Positions 7,338-15,107 of a stretch of DNA of 28,280 nt are shown one piece after another (position 1 is the first letter of the stretch; each line of letters starts with the position of its first letter). A model generated the notes under the pieces. That model saw only the letters and a program-made list of their open reading frames with translations. It did no database searches and had not been told where the DNA came from. The position numbers were made by a program, and so were the translations under genes. Location of the stretch: positions 1 to 28,280 of the forward strand of contig CABUCA010000021.1 in assembly GCA_902489965.1 (NCBI GenBank), read 5' to 3'. Source of the DNA: an uncultured Collinsella sp. Lineage in GTDB: Bacteria; Actinomycetota; Coriobacteriia; Coriobacteriales; Coriobacteriaceae.

Positions 7338-7643
7338 CTAGACCAGGCGGGCGTAGTCCCGTGACTGATGAAAGACGTGGGCGATATAGATCGTTTCGTG
7401 CTCAAACTTGTAAAGACACACGTAGTTGTTGACGGGAAACGATCGATAATTACGTGCCGCCAGCTCTTGCATGTGCGAGAGGGGACGTAGGAGTGGCTGC
7501 TCGCGAAGCAGATCAAGCTGATATTCAAACTCAGCGACAAAATTGCCTGCTGCGCGCGGATTCTTGAGGATCTGGGCAAGGTATCCGACGATACTCTCGT
7601 ACTCATATCGCGCGCTTTTGAGTATGACGACGTTATAGGTCAT
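7338..7643 (-). CDS. Type II toxin, RelE/ParE family
   Basis: A 101-residue basic protein with the RelE/ParE-fold pattern. It has an N-terminal strand (MTYNVVILKSA), two helices rich in aromatic and charged residues (YEYESIVGYLAQ, NFVAEFEYQLDLL), then PLSHMQELAARNYRSFPVNNYVCLYKFEHETIYIAHVFHQSRDYARLV, the usual end of this family. Members cut mRNA on the ribosome (RelE) or poison gyrase (ParE), and which applies here cannot be told. Its ATG overlaps the end of the antitoxin gene by 11 bp, so the two are translationally coupled. It lies next to the lacR remnant and may have arrived with, or help keep, the rearranged segment. Confidence 0.85.
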   Translation of the reverse strand: MTYNVVILKSARYEYESIVGYLAQILKNPRAAGNFVAEFEYQLDLLREQPLLRPLSHMQELAARNYRSFPVNNYVCLYKFEHETIYIAHVFHQSRDYARLV

Positions 7644-7899
7644 ATTTGTCTCGTATCGCGGTCGCGAAGGAGTCGTAGTCGCTGTAGTCGCCTTGCGATA
7701 TTTCGTCTTCTGCCAACATCATACGAGACAGCAGTTTTGCCTTGGCGATTTCTTCTTGCATGAGGCGATACTGGTCGCTGCTGATGCAGTGCATGGCCTC
7801 GTAGCCGTTCTTAGTTACGGTGACGTCGCGCTCAGACTCAACAAGCGTAGTGAATGCAGCAGTGTCCTTCATATCTCGGACGGGCACACAAGCTGACAT
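7633..7899 (-). CDS. Type II antitoxin, Phd/YefM-like
   Basis: An 88-residue protein. The N-terminal part (VPVRDMKDTAAFTTLVESERDVTVTKNGYEAMHCIS) has the Phd/YefM DNA-binding layout, and an acidic C-terminal tail (LAEDEISQGDYSDYDSFATAIRDKYDL) would wrap and neutralise the toxin. The start at 7899 has a strong AAAGGAGG nine bases before it; an in-frame ATG 36 bp upstream has none. The antitoxin comes first and overlaps the toxin gene, the usual order, and the pair is normally autoregulated. No clear operator was found in the upstream 67 bp before repeat cluster B. Confidence 0.82.
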   Translation of the reverse strand: MSACVPVRDMKDTAAFTTLVESERDVTVTKNGYEAMHCISSDQYRLMQEEIAKAKLLSRMMLAEDEISQGDYSDYDSFATAIRDKYDL

Positions 7900-7966
7900 G
7901 GGTACCTCCTTTGCGTTGGGACACAATTGTACCACGGTGTGTTCATGCAGACGATACCGTCGAATC

Positions 7967-8184
7967 GTCTCAATCTGTAACAGTTGGGATCGAAAAACTC
8001 GGCTAGATGTTACAGATTGAGATTTTGTCTACCCAGTCACCATCTTTGTCTTGATCTGTAACAGTTAGACGGCTAATAGCGAGTTAGATGTTACAGATTG
8101 AGATATTGCTGCTCGGGCGTTCTGTTTGTCTCGATTTGTAACAGTTAGGGCCGAAATACTCGGCTAGATGTTACAGATCGAGAC
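7967..8184. repeat. Palindromic repeat cluster B (3 copies)
   Basis: Copies at 7967-8023, 8048-8104 and 8128-8184, pitch 81 and 80 bp. The loop order is CTCGGCTAGA type, TAGACGG type, CTCGGCTAGA type. The cluster separates the toxin-antitoxin promoter from the 3' end of the first lacG; the lacG terminator begins 28 bp beyond the last copy. Confidence 0.9.
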
Positions 8185-8212
8185 AAACGGCCTGCACGGG
8201 CCGAACCAAAAC

Positions 8213-8255
8213 AAAAAGGCCGCATGCGAACCCGTGGAGGGATTCGCATGCGGCC
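8213..8255 (-). terminator. Rho-independent terminator of cassette 1
   Basis: On the minus strand GGCCGCATGCGAA pairs with TTCGCATGCGGCC around a 12-nt loop, followed by TTTTT. It serves lacE-lacG of the first cassette. Confidence 0.9.
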
Positions 8256-8277
8256 GACAGGGGGTATGCGGCAAAAG

Positions 8278-9699
8278 TTAGGCCATGAGCAGGCCGGTCT
8301 CCGCGACGTTCTTGTACCAGTACGCGCTCGCCTTGGGATAGCGCTTCTGGGTCTCAAAGTCGATGTAGAACAGGCCATAGCGCTTGTTATAGCCGTTGGT
8401 CCAGGAGAACTGGTCCTGCAGCGACCACACAAAGTAGCCGTCGACGTTTACGCCGCCGTCGATTGCCTTGAGGATCCACGCGAGATGCTGGCGCATGTAG
8501 TCGATACGAGGGGCGTCATCGATAAAGCCGTCCTCAAAGTCGTCCTTATAGCCCATACCGTTCTCGGTGATGTAAATCTTCTTGTAGTTGGGGTAATCGT
8601 TCTTAATGCGCAGCAGCAGATCGTACAGGCCCTCGGGATAGATGATCCAGTCCCAATCGGTGGTGGGTACGCCTTCGCGCACGCATGACTCGCCCACGCC
8701 CTTGAGGAACCAGCGCGAGGAGCCCTTGTCGCCGGTGCCATTGTGGTTGATGTCGTTTTCGCCCTCGGCGGCACGCAGGAACTGGCACTTGTAGGTGTTG
8801 ACGCCCAGGCAATCGTTGTAGGGGAGCGCGGCGGTCAGCGCGGCGATGTCCTCGTCGCGGACGTCGAGCTCGCCGCCGGCGATATGGGCCAGCTTGGTTG
8901 CGGCTTCCATGGTGTCGGCTGCATAGTGGCCGCGGAAAGTGGCGTCGAGCACCCAGCGGTTGTTGATGACGTCGGCCATGCGGGCGGCCTCGCAGTCGGC
9001 AGCGCTGTTGGGATCGAGGGGATACTTGGGCTCCAGGTTCTGGACAATGCCGATCTCGCCCTCAAAGCCGCCCTCATGGAAGGCGACGACAGCCTTGGCG
9101 TGGGCCACCATCATGTTGTGCATGAGCTGGAAGGCCTTGTCCAGGCGATACTTCTCGCCGTGCGGCCAGTTGCCGACGATAAAGCTGCCCTCGGCGGTCG
9201 CGGGAATCTCGTTAAAGGTAAACCAGTGCTTGACCTCGGTGAACTCGGCAAAGCAGAACTTGGCGTACTCGACAAAGGCGTCGATCGTCGTGCGCGTCAG
9301 GAAGCCCTCGCCGCCGTTCTGGTAAAAGGCCTCGGGCGTATCAAAGTGATCGAGCGTGACATAGGGGATAACGCCGGCTTTGTTGCAGGTGGCAAAGAGC
9401 TCGTGATAGAAGGCGACACCCTCGGGGTTAATCTCGCCGGTGCCACTGGGGAAGATGCGGCTCCAAGCGATGGAGACGCGGATACCGTTGATACCGAAGC
9501 GCTGGCACAGGTCGATATCGACCGGGTACTTGTTGTAGAAATCGCTTGCGGGATCGGGGGAGAAGCGACCCTGGGCTGCCAGGAAATCGTCCCAGGGCAC
9601 TTTGCCCTTGCCGTGCGTACGGGTCTCGCCCTCAACCTGGTAAGCAGCGGTGGCGCCGCCAAACACAAAGCCGTCGGGGAACTGCATGGGGTTGGTCAT
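8278..9699 (-). CDS. lacG: 6-phospho-beta-galactosidase, GH1 (cassette 1)
   Basis: A 473-residue cytoplasmic GH1 enzyme (LacG is about 468). Acid/base Glu164 lies in FTFNEI and nucleophile Glu379 in YITENGMG. The phosphate-binding triad of 6-phospho-glycosidases is present as Ser432, Lys439 and Tyr441 in FSWTNGYNKRYGLFY. Trp433 after the Ser is the residue that in LacG favours galactose-6-phosphate over glucose-6-phosphate. The block HNGTGDKGSSRWFLKGVGE and TTDWDWIIYPEGLYD are also LacG-like. It should split a phosphorylated beta-galactoside into galactose-6-phosphate and the aglycone. The start has AAAGGA upstream. It is the second gene after lacE, 74 bp apart with a hairpin between. It resembles the cassette 3 enzyme more than that of cassette 2. 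The exact substrate is unknown. Confidence 0.9.
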   Translation of the reverse strand: MTNPMQFPDGFVFGGATAAYQVEGETRTHGKGKVPWDDFLAAQGRFSPDPASDFYNKYPVDIDLCQRFGINGIRVSIAWSRIFPSGTGEINPEGVAFYHELFATCNKAGVIPYVTLDHFDTPEAFYQNGGEGFLTRTTIDAFVEYAKFCFAEFTEVKHWFTFNEIPATAEGSFIVGNWPHGEKYRLDKAFQLMHNMMVAHAKAVVAFHEGGFEGEIGIVQNLEPKYPLDPNSAADCEAARMADVINNRWVLDATFRGHYAADTMEAATKLAHIAGGELDVRDEDIAALTAALPYNDCLGVNTYKCQFLRAAEGENDINHNGTGDKGSSRWFLKGVGESCVREGVPTTDWDWIIYPEGLYDLLLRIKNDYPNYKKIYITENGMGYKDDFEDGFIDDAPRIDYMRQHLAWILKAIDGGVNVDGYFVWSLQDQFSWTNGYNKRYGLFYIDFETQKRYPKASAYWYKNVAETGLLMA

Positions 9700-9732
9700 G
9701 AGTCATCCTTTCTGTGGGATACGAATAGGGAG

Positions 9733-9759
9733 GGTGCCCGAACCGGGAATCCGGGCACC
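9733..9759 (-). promoter_or_regulatory. Intercistronic hairpin lacE-lacG, cassette 1
   Basis: GGTGCCCG (9733-9740) pairs with CGGGCACC (9752-9759). No T-run follows, so it is more likely an mRNA stability or processing element than a terminator. Confidence 0.65.
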
Positions 9760-9773
9760 AACAGAGGGAGGAA

Positions 9774-11552
9774 CTAGTCGAGGTTCTCGCGGAGCCACTT
9801 GATGGCGCCAGCGGGGTCGCGGGTAAGGTCGATATATTCCTTACCGCGGGGAGCGAGCAGCTTAATGCCCAGACGATCGGTGTCGGCCTTCATGTCGTTG
9901 TAGTAGCTACGAACCTGCGGGGCGAGCACGATGACGTCGTACTGATCCATGATGGCGGTGTGCTGGCCATAGGCGCCTGCGGAGGAAGCGATGTTCTCTC
10001 CGGTCTGCGCGGCACCTTCCTTGATGGCGTTGGCAAGCATGGCAGAGGTGCCGGCGCCGGCGCACAGGACGAGGACTTTCAGGCCGTCGACATCCTTCTT
10101 AGCGGATGCATCGGCAGCGGGCTCGGGCTGATCGGCGACAGGCTCGCTGTCGGCGGCGGCAGCGGTCGTCTCGACGGAAGCGGTCGTCTGCTCGACAGCG
10201 GGCGCAGAGGTGCTGGCGGCGATGGTGGCAGCACCATCGGACTCGAGACCCAGCTCGGCGGCGCGCTCGGCCTCCTGGTCGCAGAGCAGCTTATCGTATG
10301 CCTTCAAGAACGGCAGGTAGATGATGGCGTCCAGCAAGATGATGATCGCGACAAACACCAAGGCGATAAGCTGGAAGTTCGTGGTGATGAAGATGCCGAT
10401 GGGGGCAGGGGTGGCCCAAGGCACCACGAAGGAGAAGCCGTTCATGCCCACGTTATCGATAAGGAACTTGGCAACACTCACGTTGACGCAGCCGGCGGCA
10501 ACAAAGGGGATGAGCATGTAGGGGTTAAGGATCATCGGCGCGCCAAAGAGCAGCGGTTCGTTGACGGCGAAGGCAACAGGAACAATCGAGGCCTTACCGA
10601 CGGCTTTGAGCTGCTTGGACTTCATAAAGAGAATCAGCAGAAGCGGCACGATGAACGTGGCGCCGGTGCCGCCGAACTCACCCACGAGCGACATGTTGAA
10701 GGTGAGGGAATGGGCGGGGTGACCACCGGCCAGCAGAACCTGCAGGTTCTCGGCCTGGTTGGCAAGACGGATGGGGTCGATGCCCGGCTGGACAATCGAG
10801 GGGCCGTGGACGCCGATGAACCAGAAGAACGCGGTGGCTGCCTGGATAAGGATAAGGCCAGGATAGGTTTCTGCAGCGGTAAAGAGCGGGGAGAGCAGCT
10901 TGATAAGCAGCTCGGAGAACGGAACGCCCATGAGGTTGCGCACGATGACATCGATGATGCCGCAGATGATGACGGCACCGCCAAAGGGGATGATGTCGCG
11001 GAAGTTCTGAGCGATGGCGCCCGGGACCTCCTTGGGCAGCTTAATGGTCAGATCACGCGAGACGCAGAATTTGTAGACCCACACGGTAATGAACGCGGCG
11101 ATATAGGCCGAGAACAGACCGCGCGTACCCATGCTGGTGCAATCGAAGACCGAAAGTTCGGAGCCGTTGAACTTGGTGGTGAACTGCGTGACTGCGAGCA
11201 GCAGCATGCTGCACTGGGCGGCAACCATGGTGGAGCCGTCGTTGAGCACTTTGCCGGCGGGCATGCGACGGTTCATGGAAGCCGTAAAGTTCTTGGCAGT
11301 GGTGCCGGCGACCATGATGCCCATGACGCCCATGGTGAAGTTGTACAGCTTATTGCACCAGTCGATGAGCGGCTGGGGCAGCGTGATGCCAACTACGCCA
11401 GGAAGGGTGGCAATCAGCAGGAAGATCGAAGAGGTGAGGACGATGGGCATGCACCCAAGGAATCCGTCCTTAATGGCCTGGAGGTAGATGTTCCTCGAGA
11501 TCTTCTCAAAGAACGGTTGATGCTTTTCGAGCATCTTTACGATGGCGTCCAT
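9774..11552 (-). CDS. lacE: PTS lactose-family EIICB transporter (cassette 1)
   Basis: A 592-residue LacE-type fusion. The EIIC part (about 1-430) starts with the typical amphipathic MDAIVKMLEKHQPFFEKISRNIYLQAIKDGF and contains GVHGPS and AVNEPLLFGAP, the conserved His and Glu motifs. A long linker of about 60 residues, rich in Ala, Thr, Pro and Glu, leads to EIIB with the phospho-Cys at about residue 497 (VLVLCAGAGTS). No EIIA domain is fused. It is the first gene of the cassette (AAGGAG six bases before ATG) and is divergent from its LacI over a 275-bp gap that holds a perfect palindromic operator. The substrate is inferred to be a beta-galactoside from the lacG partner. The linker is the longest of the four EIICBs in the window. 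Confidence 0.9.
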   Translation of the reverse strand: MDAIVKMLEKHQPFFEKISRNIYLQAIKDGFLGCMPIVLTSSIFLLIATLPGVVGITLPQPLIDWCNKLYNFTMGVMGIMVAGTTAKNFTASMNRRMPAGKVLNDGSTMVAAQCSMLLLAVTQFTTKFNGSELSVFDCTSMGTRGLFSAYIAAFITVWVYKFCVSRDLTIKLPKEVPGAIAQNFRDIIPFGGAVIICGIIDVIVRNLMGVPFSELLIKLLSPLFTAAETYPGLILIQAATAFFWFIGVHGPSIVQPGIDPIRLANQAENLQVLLAGGHPAHSLTFNMSLVGEFGGTGATFIVPLLLILFMKSKQLKAVGKASIVPVAFAVNEPLLFGAPMILNPYMLIPFVAAGCVNVSVAKFLIDNVGMNGFSFVVPWATPAPIGIFITTNFQLIALVFVAIIILLDAIIYLPFLKAYDKLLCDQEAERAAELGLESDGAATIAASTSAPAVEQTTASVETTAAAADSEPVADQPEPAADASAKKDVDGLKVLVLCAGAGTSAMLANAIKEGAAQTGENIASSAGAYGQHTAIMDQYDVIVLAPQVRSYYNDMKADTDRLGIKLLAPRGKEYIDLTRDPAGAIKWLRENLD

Positions 11553-11653
11553 AGAGCTCCTTTGCTACTTAATGCGCGATGCATGTGGATGGAACTGGTC
11601 GTCGATGGATGGTCAGGACTGCCCGGAAACCTTCCCGCTTAAGGAAGGCATTG

Positions 11654-11677
11654 CGAAATGACAACGTTGTCATTTCG
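11654..11677. promoter_or_regulatory. LacI operator, cassette 1
   Basis: A perfect 24-bp palindrome with arms CGAAATGACAAC and GTTGTCATTTCG and the core ATG-ACA-ACGT-TGT-CAT. A second half site, AATGACAACGT, follows at 11680-11690. It lies 101 bp before lacE and 150 bp before lacI. Confidence 0.8.
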
Positions 11678-11743
11678 TTAATGACAACGTAAGACATTCT
11701 TGGAAGAGCAACAAGGATATACGGGTGAGCGGTCGATATTGTC

Positions 11744-11755
11744 CGGTAAACGGTT
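11744..11755 (+). promoter_or_regulatory. Shared CGGTAAACGGTT motif, cassette 1
   Basis: CGGTAAACGGTT lies 72 bp before the lacI start and runs into TTGATT, which could be the lacI -35. Compare 16768, 21713 and 4611. Confidence 0.45.
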
Positions 11756-11827
11756 GATTTATCAGTCAGGCAGGTGGTGTATGCTAGAACGCAAAAAACA
11801 AGCGATAGAGAACCGAGTGGAGAAGTA

Positions 11828-12838
11828 GTGGCAACGATGGACAAGAAAAATGTCTCAATGAACGATGTGGCGATTGCCGCGGGTGTTTCTCTCAAGACGG
11901 TTTCGCGTGTGATTAACGAGCCCGGTAGCGTGCGAGAGTCGACACGCGATAAGGTCCATGCTGCCATGGAAGCGCTTGGGTTCCGGGCGAACTTTGCCGC
12001 GCGTTCACTCAAGTTGGGCCGTTACGGGTGCATCGGCGTGGTGCTGTTCCACTTGTCGGGCGGCAACGTGGACATGATTGACGGTATCGCCGATGCCGCC
12101 GCAGAGCGAGGCTTTGCGCTCACGATGATTAAGAAGCGCGCGGGGGAGAAGATGACCCTTGCCGAAGCGGCGCGCAGGATGTCGCAGCTGCCTGTTGATG
12201 GCATGATCTTCAACCTGCGTCAGATGGTCGATGACTTTGATACCTTTGAGGCACCGAAGGACCTCAAGACGGTGATTATCACGCCGATGGAGCATCCTGC
12301 CTGCTCTACCGTTAGTGACGATCAAGAGGGTGGCGCGCGCATGGCGTGCGAGTACTTCTTGAATCGCGGACACAAGAATGTGTACTTCGTCTCTGGTAAG
12401 AAAGAGGCGCTGTCGAGCCAGTGTCGCATGAAAGGTTGGCGTGCGGCACTCGAGGCGCGTGGCATTGAGCCGCCCGAGCCTCTGCAAGGCGATTGGAATG
12501 CGGATAGTGGCTATGCTGCGGGCCTTGTGCTTGCCGATAAACCCGATTGCACGGCGGTCCTCGCGGCTAACGACTGCATGGCAAACGGCGTGATGATGGC
12601 TTTACGTGACAAAGGGCTCAGTGTGCCCGACGACGTGTCCGTGATCGGTTTCGACGATGAGCTCTACAAGACGATTCCCAACTCGATTCTGACGTCGGTG
12701 AAGTTTCGCCACCGCGAGCTGGGCATCCGTGCGCTTAACGAGGTCGTCGCAGGTCTGGAAGCCCCGAGCTCCAGAAGCCGTACGCTCGTCTCGGGTGTGT
12801 TGGTCGAGCGCGCGAGCGTGCGGGATTTGCGGGCGTAG
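11828..12838 (+). CDS. LacI-family transcriptional regulator (cassette 1)
   Basis: A 336-residue LacI/GalR-type protein. HTH: SMNDVAIAAGVSLKTVSRVINEPGSV. The hinge helix region is NFAARSLKLG, followed by a periplasmic-binding-protein-like effector domain (GCIGVVLFHLSG, PVDGMIFNL, STVSDDQEGGARMACEYFLNRGHKNVYFVSG, AVLAANDCMANGVMMAL, VPDDVSVIGFDDE). The GTG start at 11828 has GGAG at good spacing; ATG 11837 is too far from it. The two residues after GVS, which set operator choice in LacI, are Leu-Lys here, against Arg-Gln and Glu-Gln in cassettes 2 and 3. It is divergent from lacE and probably represses it through the palindrome at 11654. The effector is unknown, perhaps a galactoside or galactose-6-phosphate. 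Its stop is followed after 17 bp by repeat cluster C. Confidence 0.9.
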   Translation: MATMDKKNVSMNDVAIAAGVSLKTVSRVINEPGSVRESTRDKVHAAMEALGFRANFAARSLKLGRYGCIGVVLFHLSGGNVDMIDGIADAAAERGFALTMIKKRAGEKMTLAEAARRMSQLPVDGMIFNLRQMVDDFDTFEAPKDLKTVIITPMEHPACSTVSDDQEGGARMACEYFLNRGHKNVYFVSGKKEALSSQCRMKGWRAALEARGIEPPEPLQGDWNADSGYAAGLVLADKPDCTAVLAANDCMANGVMMALRDKGLSVPDDVSVIGFDDELYKTIPNSILTSVKFRHRELGIRALNEVVAGLEAPSSRSRTLVSGVLVERASVRDLRA

Positions 12839-12855
12839 ACGTGCTCGGCCTGCTC

Positions 12856-13071
12856 GTCTAAGTCTGTAACAGGTGGGACCCGAAAACTCGGCTAGATGTT
12901 ACGGATCGAGATTTTTGGCCCGGCTTATTCCGTTTGTCTCGATCTGTAACAACTAGACGGTCAAAAGTGGTCTACATGTTACAGATTGAGATTTTCGGCT
13001 TGGCCTGTGCGTTCATCTCGATCTGTAACAGCTAGGACCGAAAAACTCGGCTAGATGTTACAGATTGAGAT
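12856..13071. repeat. Palindromic repeat cluster C (3 copies)
   Basis: Copies at 12856-12912, 12936-12992 and 13015-13071, pitch 80 and 79 bp, loop types I, II, I as in cluster B. In the last copy the flanks pair further (GTTCATCTC with GAGATGAAC, 13011-13075). The cluster lies between convergent lacI and lacE ends. No other terminator for lacI was found, so the first copy may serve as one. Confidence 0.9.
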
Positions 13072-13097
13072 GAACAGGAGGACGGGTGCGGTCTAAA

Positions 13098-13139
13098 CAA
13101 AATGGCCCGCGCATCACACATCGATGCACGGGCCATTTA
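13098..13139 (-). terminator. Rho-independent terminator of cassette 2
   Basis: On the minus strand AAATGGCCCG pairs with CGGGCCATTT, with further pairing of GTGCATC and GATGCGC inside, then TTGTTT. It lies 32 bp past the lacE stop. Confidence 0.8.
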
Positions 13140-13170
13140 TTGTCTGCAAGCGGCAGGTGGTGTCAGCGTC

Positions 13171-14931
13171 TTATGCCTCGAGGTTTTCCTCGATCCAGGC
13201 GACGGCACCCTTGGGATCCTTAGTGAGGTCGATGTACTGTTTGCCCTTGGGCGACAGCAGCGTGATGCCCAGGCGGTCGGTGTCGGCCTTCATCTCGTTG
13301 TAATAGGTGCGAACCTGCGGAGCCAGGACGATGACGTTGTACTGGTCCATGATGGCATAGTGGCTGCCGTAGGCACCGGCGTTGGCGGTAATGTCGATGC
13401 CCAGCTCGTCGGCGCCTTCCTTAAGCGCGTTGGCGAGCAGTGCAGAGGTGCCGGCGCCAGCGCACAGAACCAGAACCCTCAGATCCTTGCCCTTAAGGGC
13501 GGACGGAGCTGCGGAGGCCTCAGTGGCAGAAGCGGTCTCGACAACAGGAGCCTCAACGGCGGGGGCGGCAGCGGTCTTGACGGCCTTGGTCTCCTCGGCC
13601 TCTTCTTCGGCCAGGGTCTCGGCCTCCTGCTTGCACAGGACGTTGTCGTAGGCCTTGCAGAACGGGTAGTAGATCAAGAAGTCAACGACCAGCAGGACGA
13701 CAACCAGGACCAGAGAGATCGGCTGGAAGTTGGTGTCGATGAAGGTGCCGATCGGTCCGGGGAGTGCCCACGGCATGGCATAGATAAAGCCGTTCATGCC
13801 CAAAAAGTCGATGAAGAACTTACCAATGAGGACGTTGGCCACGGGGGCAAACAGGAACGGGATCAGGAAGTACGGGTTGAGGATGATGGGCGCGGCGAAC
13901 AGCAGCGGCTCGTTGACGGCGAACATCACGGGCACGACAGAGGCTTTGCCGACGGCCTTGAGCTGCTTGGAGCGCATAAAGAGCAGGAAGATGATCGGGA
14001 CAATGAACGTGGCGCCGGTGCCGCCGAGTTCGCCGATGTAGTTACCGAAGTTTTCGGTCAGGGCGAGGGCGGGGTGACCGCCGGCCTGCAGCGTGGCGAG
14101 GTTGGTGGTGATGTTGCCAAACAGCGCGGCGTTGAGGGCAGGCTTAACGACCGAGGGGCCGTGGATGCCCATGAACCAGAACAGCGGGATCATGAACCAG
14201 ATGAGGGCGAGGCCGGCGTAGGAATCGGCAGCGGCGAACAGCGGGCTCACCAGCGTGGAGATGACGTTGGCAAACGGGACGGCCAAGCAGGTGCGGCAGA
14301 TAACGTCGATGACGGCGACAAACAGGATGGAGAAGCTGAAGGCGAAGATGTCGCGGAAGTTCTGGGCGATGGCGCCGGGGACTTCTTTGGGCAGCTTGAT
14401 GGTGATGTCTCGCTTAATGCAGAAGGCATAGATGTTGACCGTGGCAAATGCGGCGACAAAGGAGCTCAGCAGGCCCTTGGTGCCCATGTTGTCGGTAAAG
14501 AACACCGAGACATCGGCGCCGTCGATCTTGGCACTCGTCTGGGTAACGGCCAAGATGAGCATAGCGCACATGGCGGCGACCATGGTGCTCGTGGCGTTGA
14601 TGGCCTTGCCGGCAGGCATGCGGCGGTTCTTGGAGCCGGTCAGCGCGCTTGCGGTGGTGCCGGCGACCATGATGCCCACGACGCCCATCGTGAAGTTGTA
14701 AACCTTGTTGCAGAAGTTCACGACGTCGACGTTCCACCAGTCGGGCAGCGTAAAGCCGCCGACCGTGGCGACAACGCCCGGCAGGGTCGAAATAAGCAGG
14801 AAGACAGAAGAAGACAGGATGATGGGCATTGCTGCCAAAAAGCCGTCTTTAATGGCCTGAAGGTAGATGTTCTTAGAGACCTTGTCGAAGTACGGCTGAC
14901 CTTTCTCCAAGAACTTAACGATCGATTCCAT
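13171..14931 (-). CDS. lacE: PTS lactose-family EIICB transporter (cassette 2)
   Basis: A 586-residue LacE-type EIICB. The N-terminus MESIVKFLEKGQPYFDKVSKNIYL, the motifs GIHGPS and AVNEPLLFAAPIILNP in EIIC, a Glu/Ala-rich linker, and an EIIB domain with phospho-Cys at about residue 490 (VLVLCAGAGTS) are visible. Its EIIB is very close to those of the transporters at 4882 and 9774 (DQYNVIVLAPQ, MKADTDRLG). GAGGAG lies nine bases before the ATG. Unlike cassettes 1 and 3 it is the second gene, 176 bp downstream of lacG, with a strong hairpin in the gap, so hydrolase and permease levels could be set differently here. Phosphate is presumably supplied by LacF. Confidence 0.9.
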   Translation of the reverse strand: MESIVKFLEKGQPYFDKVSKNIYLQAIKDGFLAAMPIILSSSVFLLISTLPGVVATVGGFTLPDWWNVDVVNFCNKVYNFTMGVVGIMVAGTTASALTGSKNRRMPAGKAINATSTMVAAMCAMLILAVTQTSAKIDGADVSVFFTDNMGTKGLLSSFVAAFATVNIYAFCIKRDITIKLPKEVPGAIAQNFRDIFAFSFSILFVAVIDVICRTCLAVPFANVISTLVSPLFAAADSYAGLALIWFMIPLFWFMGIHGPSVVKPALNAALFGNITTNLATLQAGGHPALALTENFGNYIGELGGTGATFIVPIIFLLFMRSKQLKAVGKASVVPVMFAVNEPLLFAAPIILNPYFLIPFLFAPVANVLIGKFFIDFLGMNGFIYAMPWALPGPIGTFIDTNFQPISLVLVVVLLVVDFLIYYPFCKAYDNVLCKQEAETLAEEEAEETKAVKTAAAPAVEAPVVETASATEASAAPSALKGKDLRVLVLCAGAGTSALLANALKEGADELGIDITANAGAYGSHYAIMDQYNVIVLAPQVRTYYNEMKADTDRLGITLLSPKGKQYIDLTKDPKGAVAWIEENLEA

Positions 14932-15039
14932 AGTTCACGCTCCTCTTTGCATGAAATCTTAATGGCATGGACGTTGAAAACCTATATGGTCTCCCGCTTG
15001 CTAAAAGCCCGGGTGCAGGCGGGGTCGGTCCCAGGGGGA

Positions 15040-15086
15040 GAGAGGGGAGCGGCTGGGTTTGTATCGCATAGGGCCGCTCCCCTCTC
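15040..15086 (-). promoter_or_regulatory. Intercistronic hairpin lacG-lacE, cassette 2
   Basis: A perfect 14-bp stem: GAGAGGGGAGCGGC (15040-15053) with GCCGCTCCCCTCTC (15073-15086). It lies 21 bp after the lacG stop, without a T-run on the minus strand. It may protect or terminate part of the message before lacE. Confidence 0.7.
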
Positions 15087-15107
15087 GGGGGAAAGCGAGG
15101 CGATGCG

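Noticed and set aside
8278..9699. 6-phospho-beta-glucosidase (BglA/CelF) instead of LacG
   Set aside because: Trp after the phosphate-binding Ser, the HNGTGDKG block, LacE-type partners and the lacABXC core all favour the galactose-type enzyme.
9960..11642. Plus-strand frame of 560 codons
   Set aside because: Antisense to lacE of cassette 1, Gly/Asp-rich, no motif.
7967..13071. CRISPR-like arrays from regularly spaced repeats
   Set aside because: Only two or three units per cluster, repeats of 57 bp that are themselves palindromes with much variation, alternating subtypes and no cas genes.
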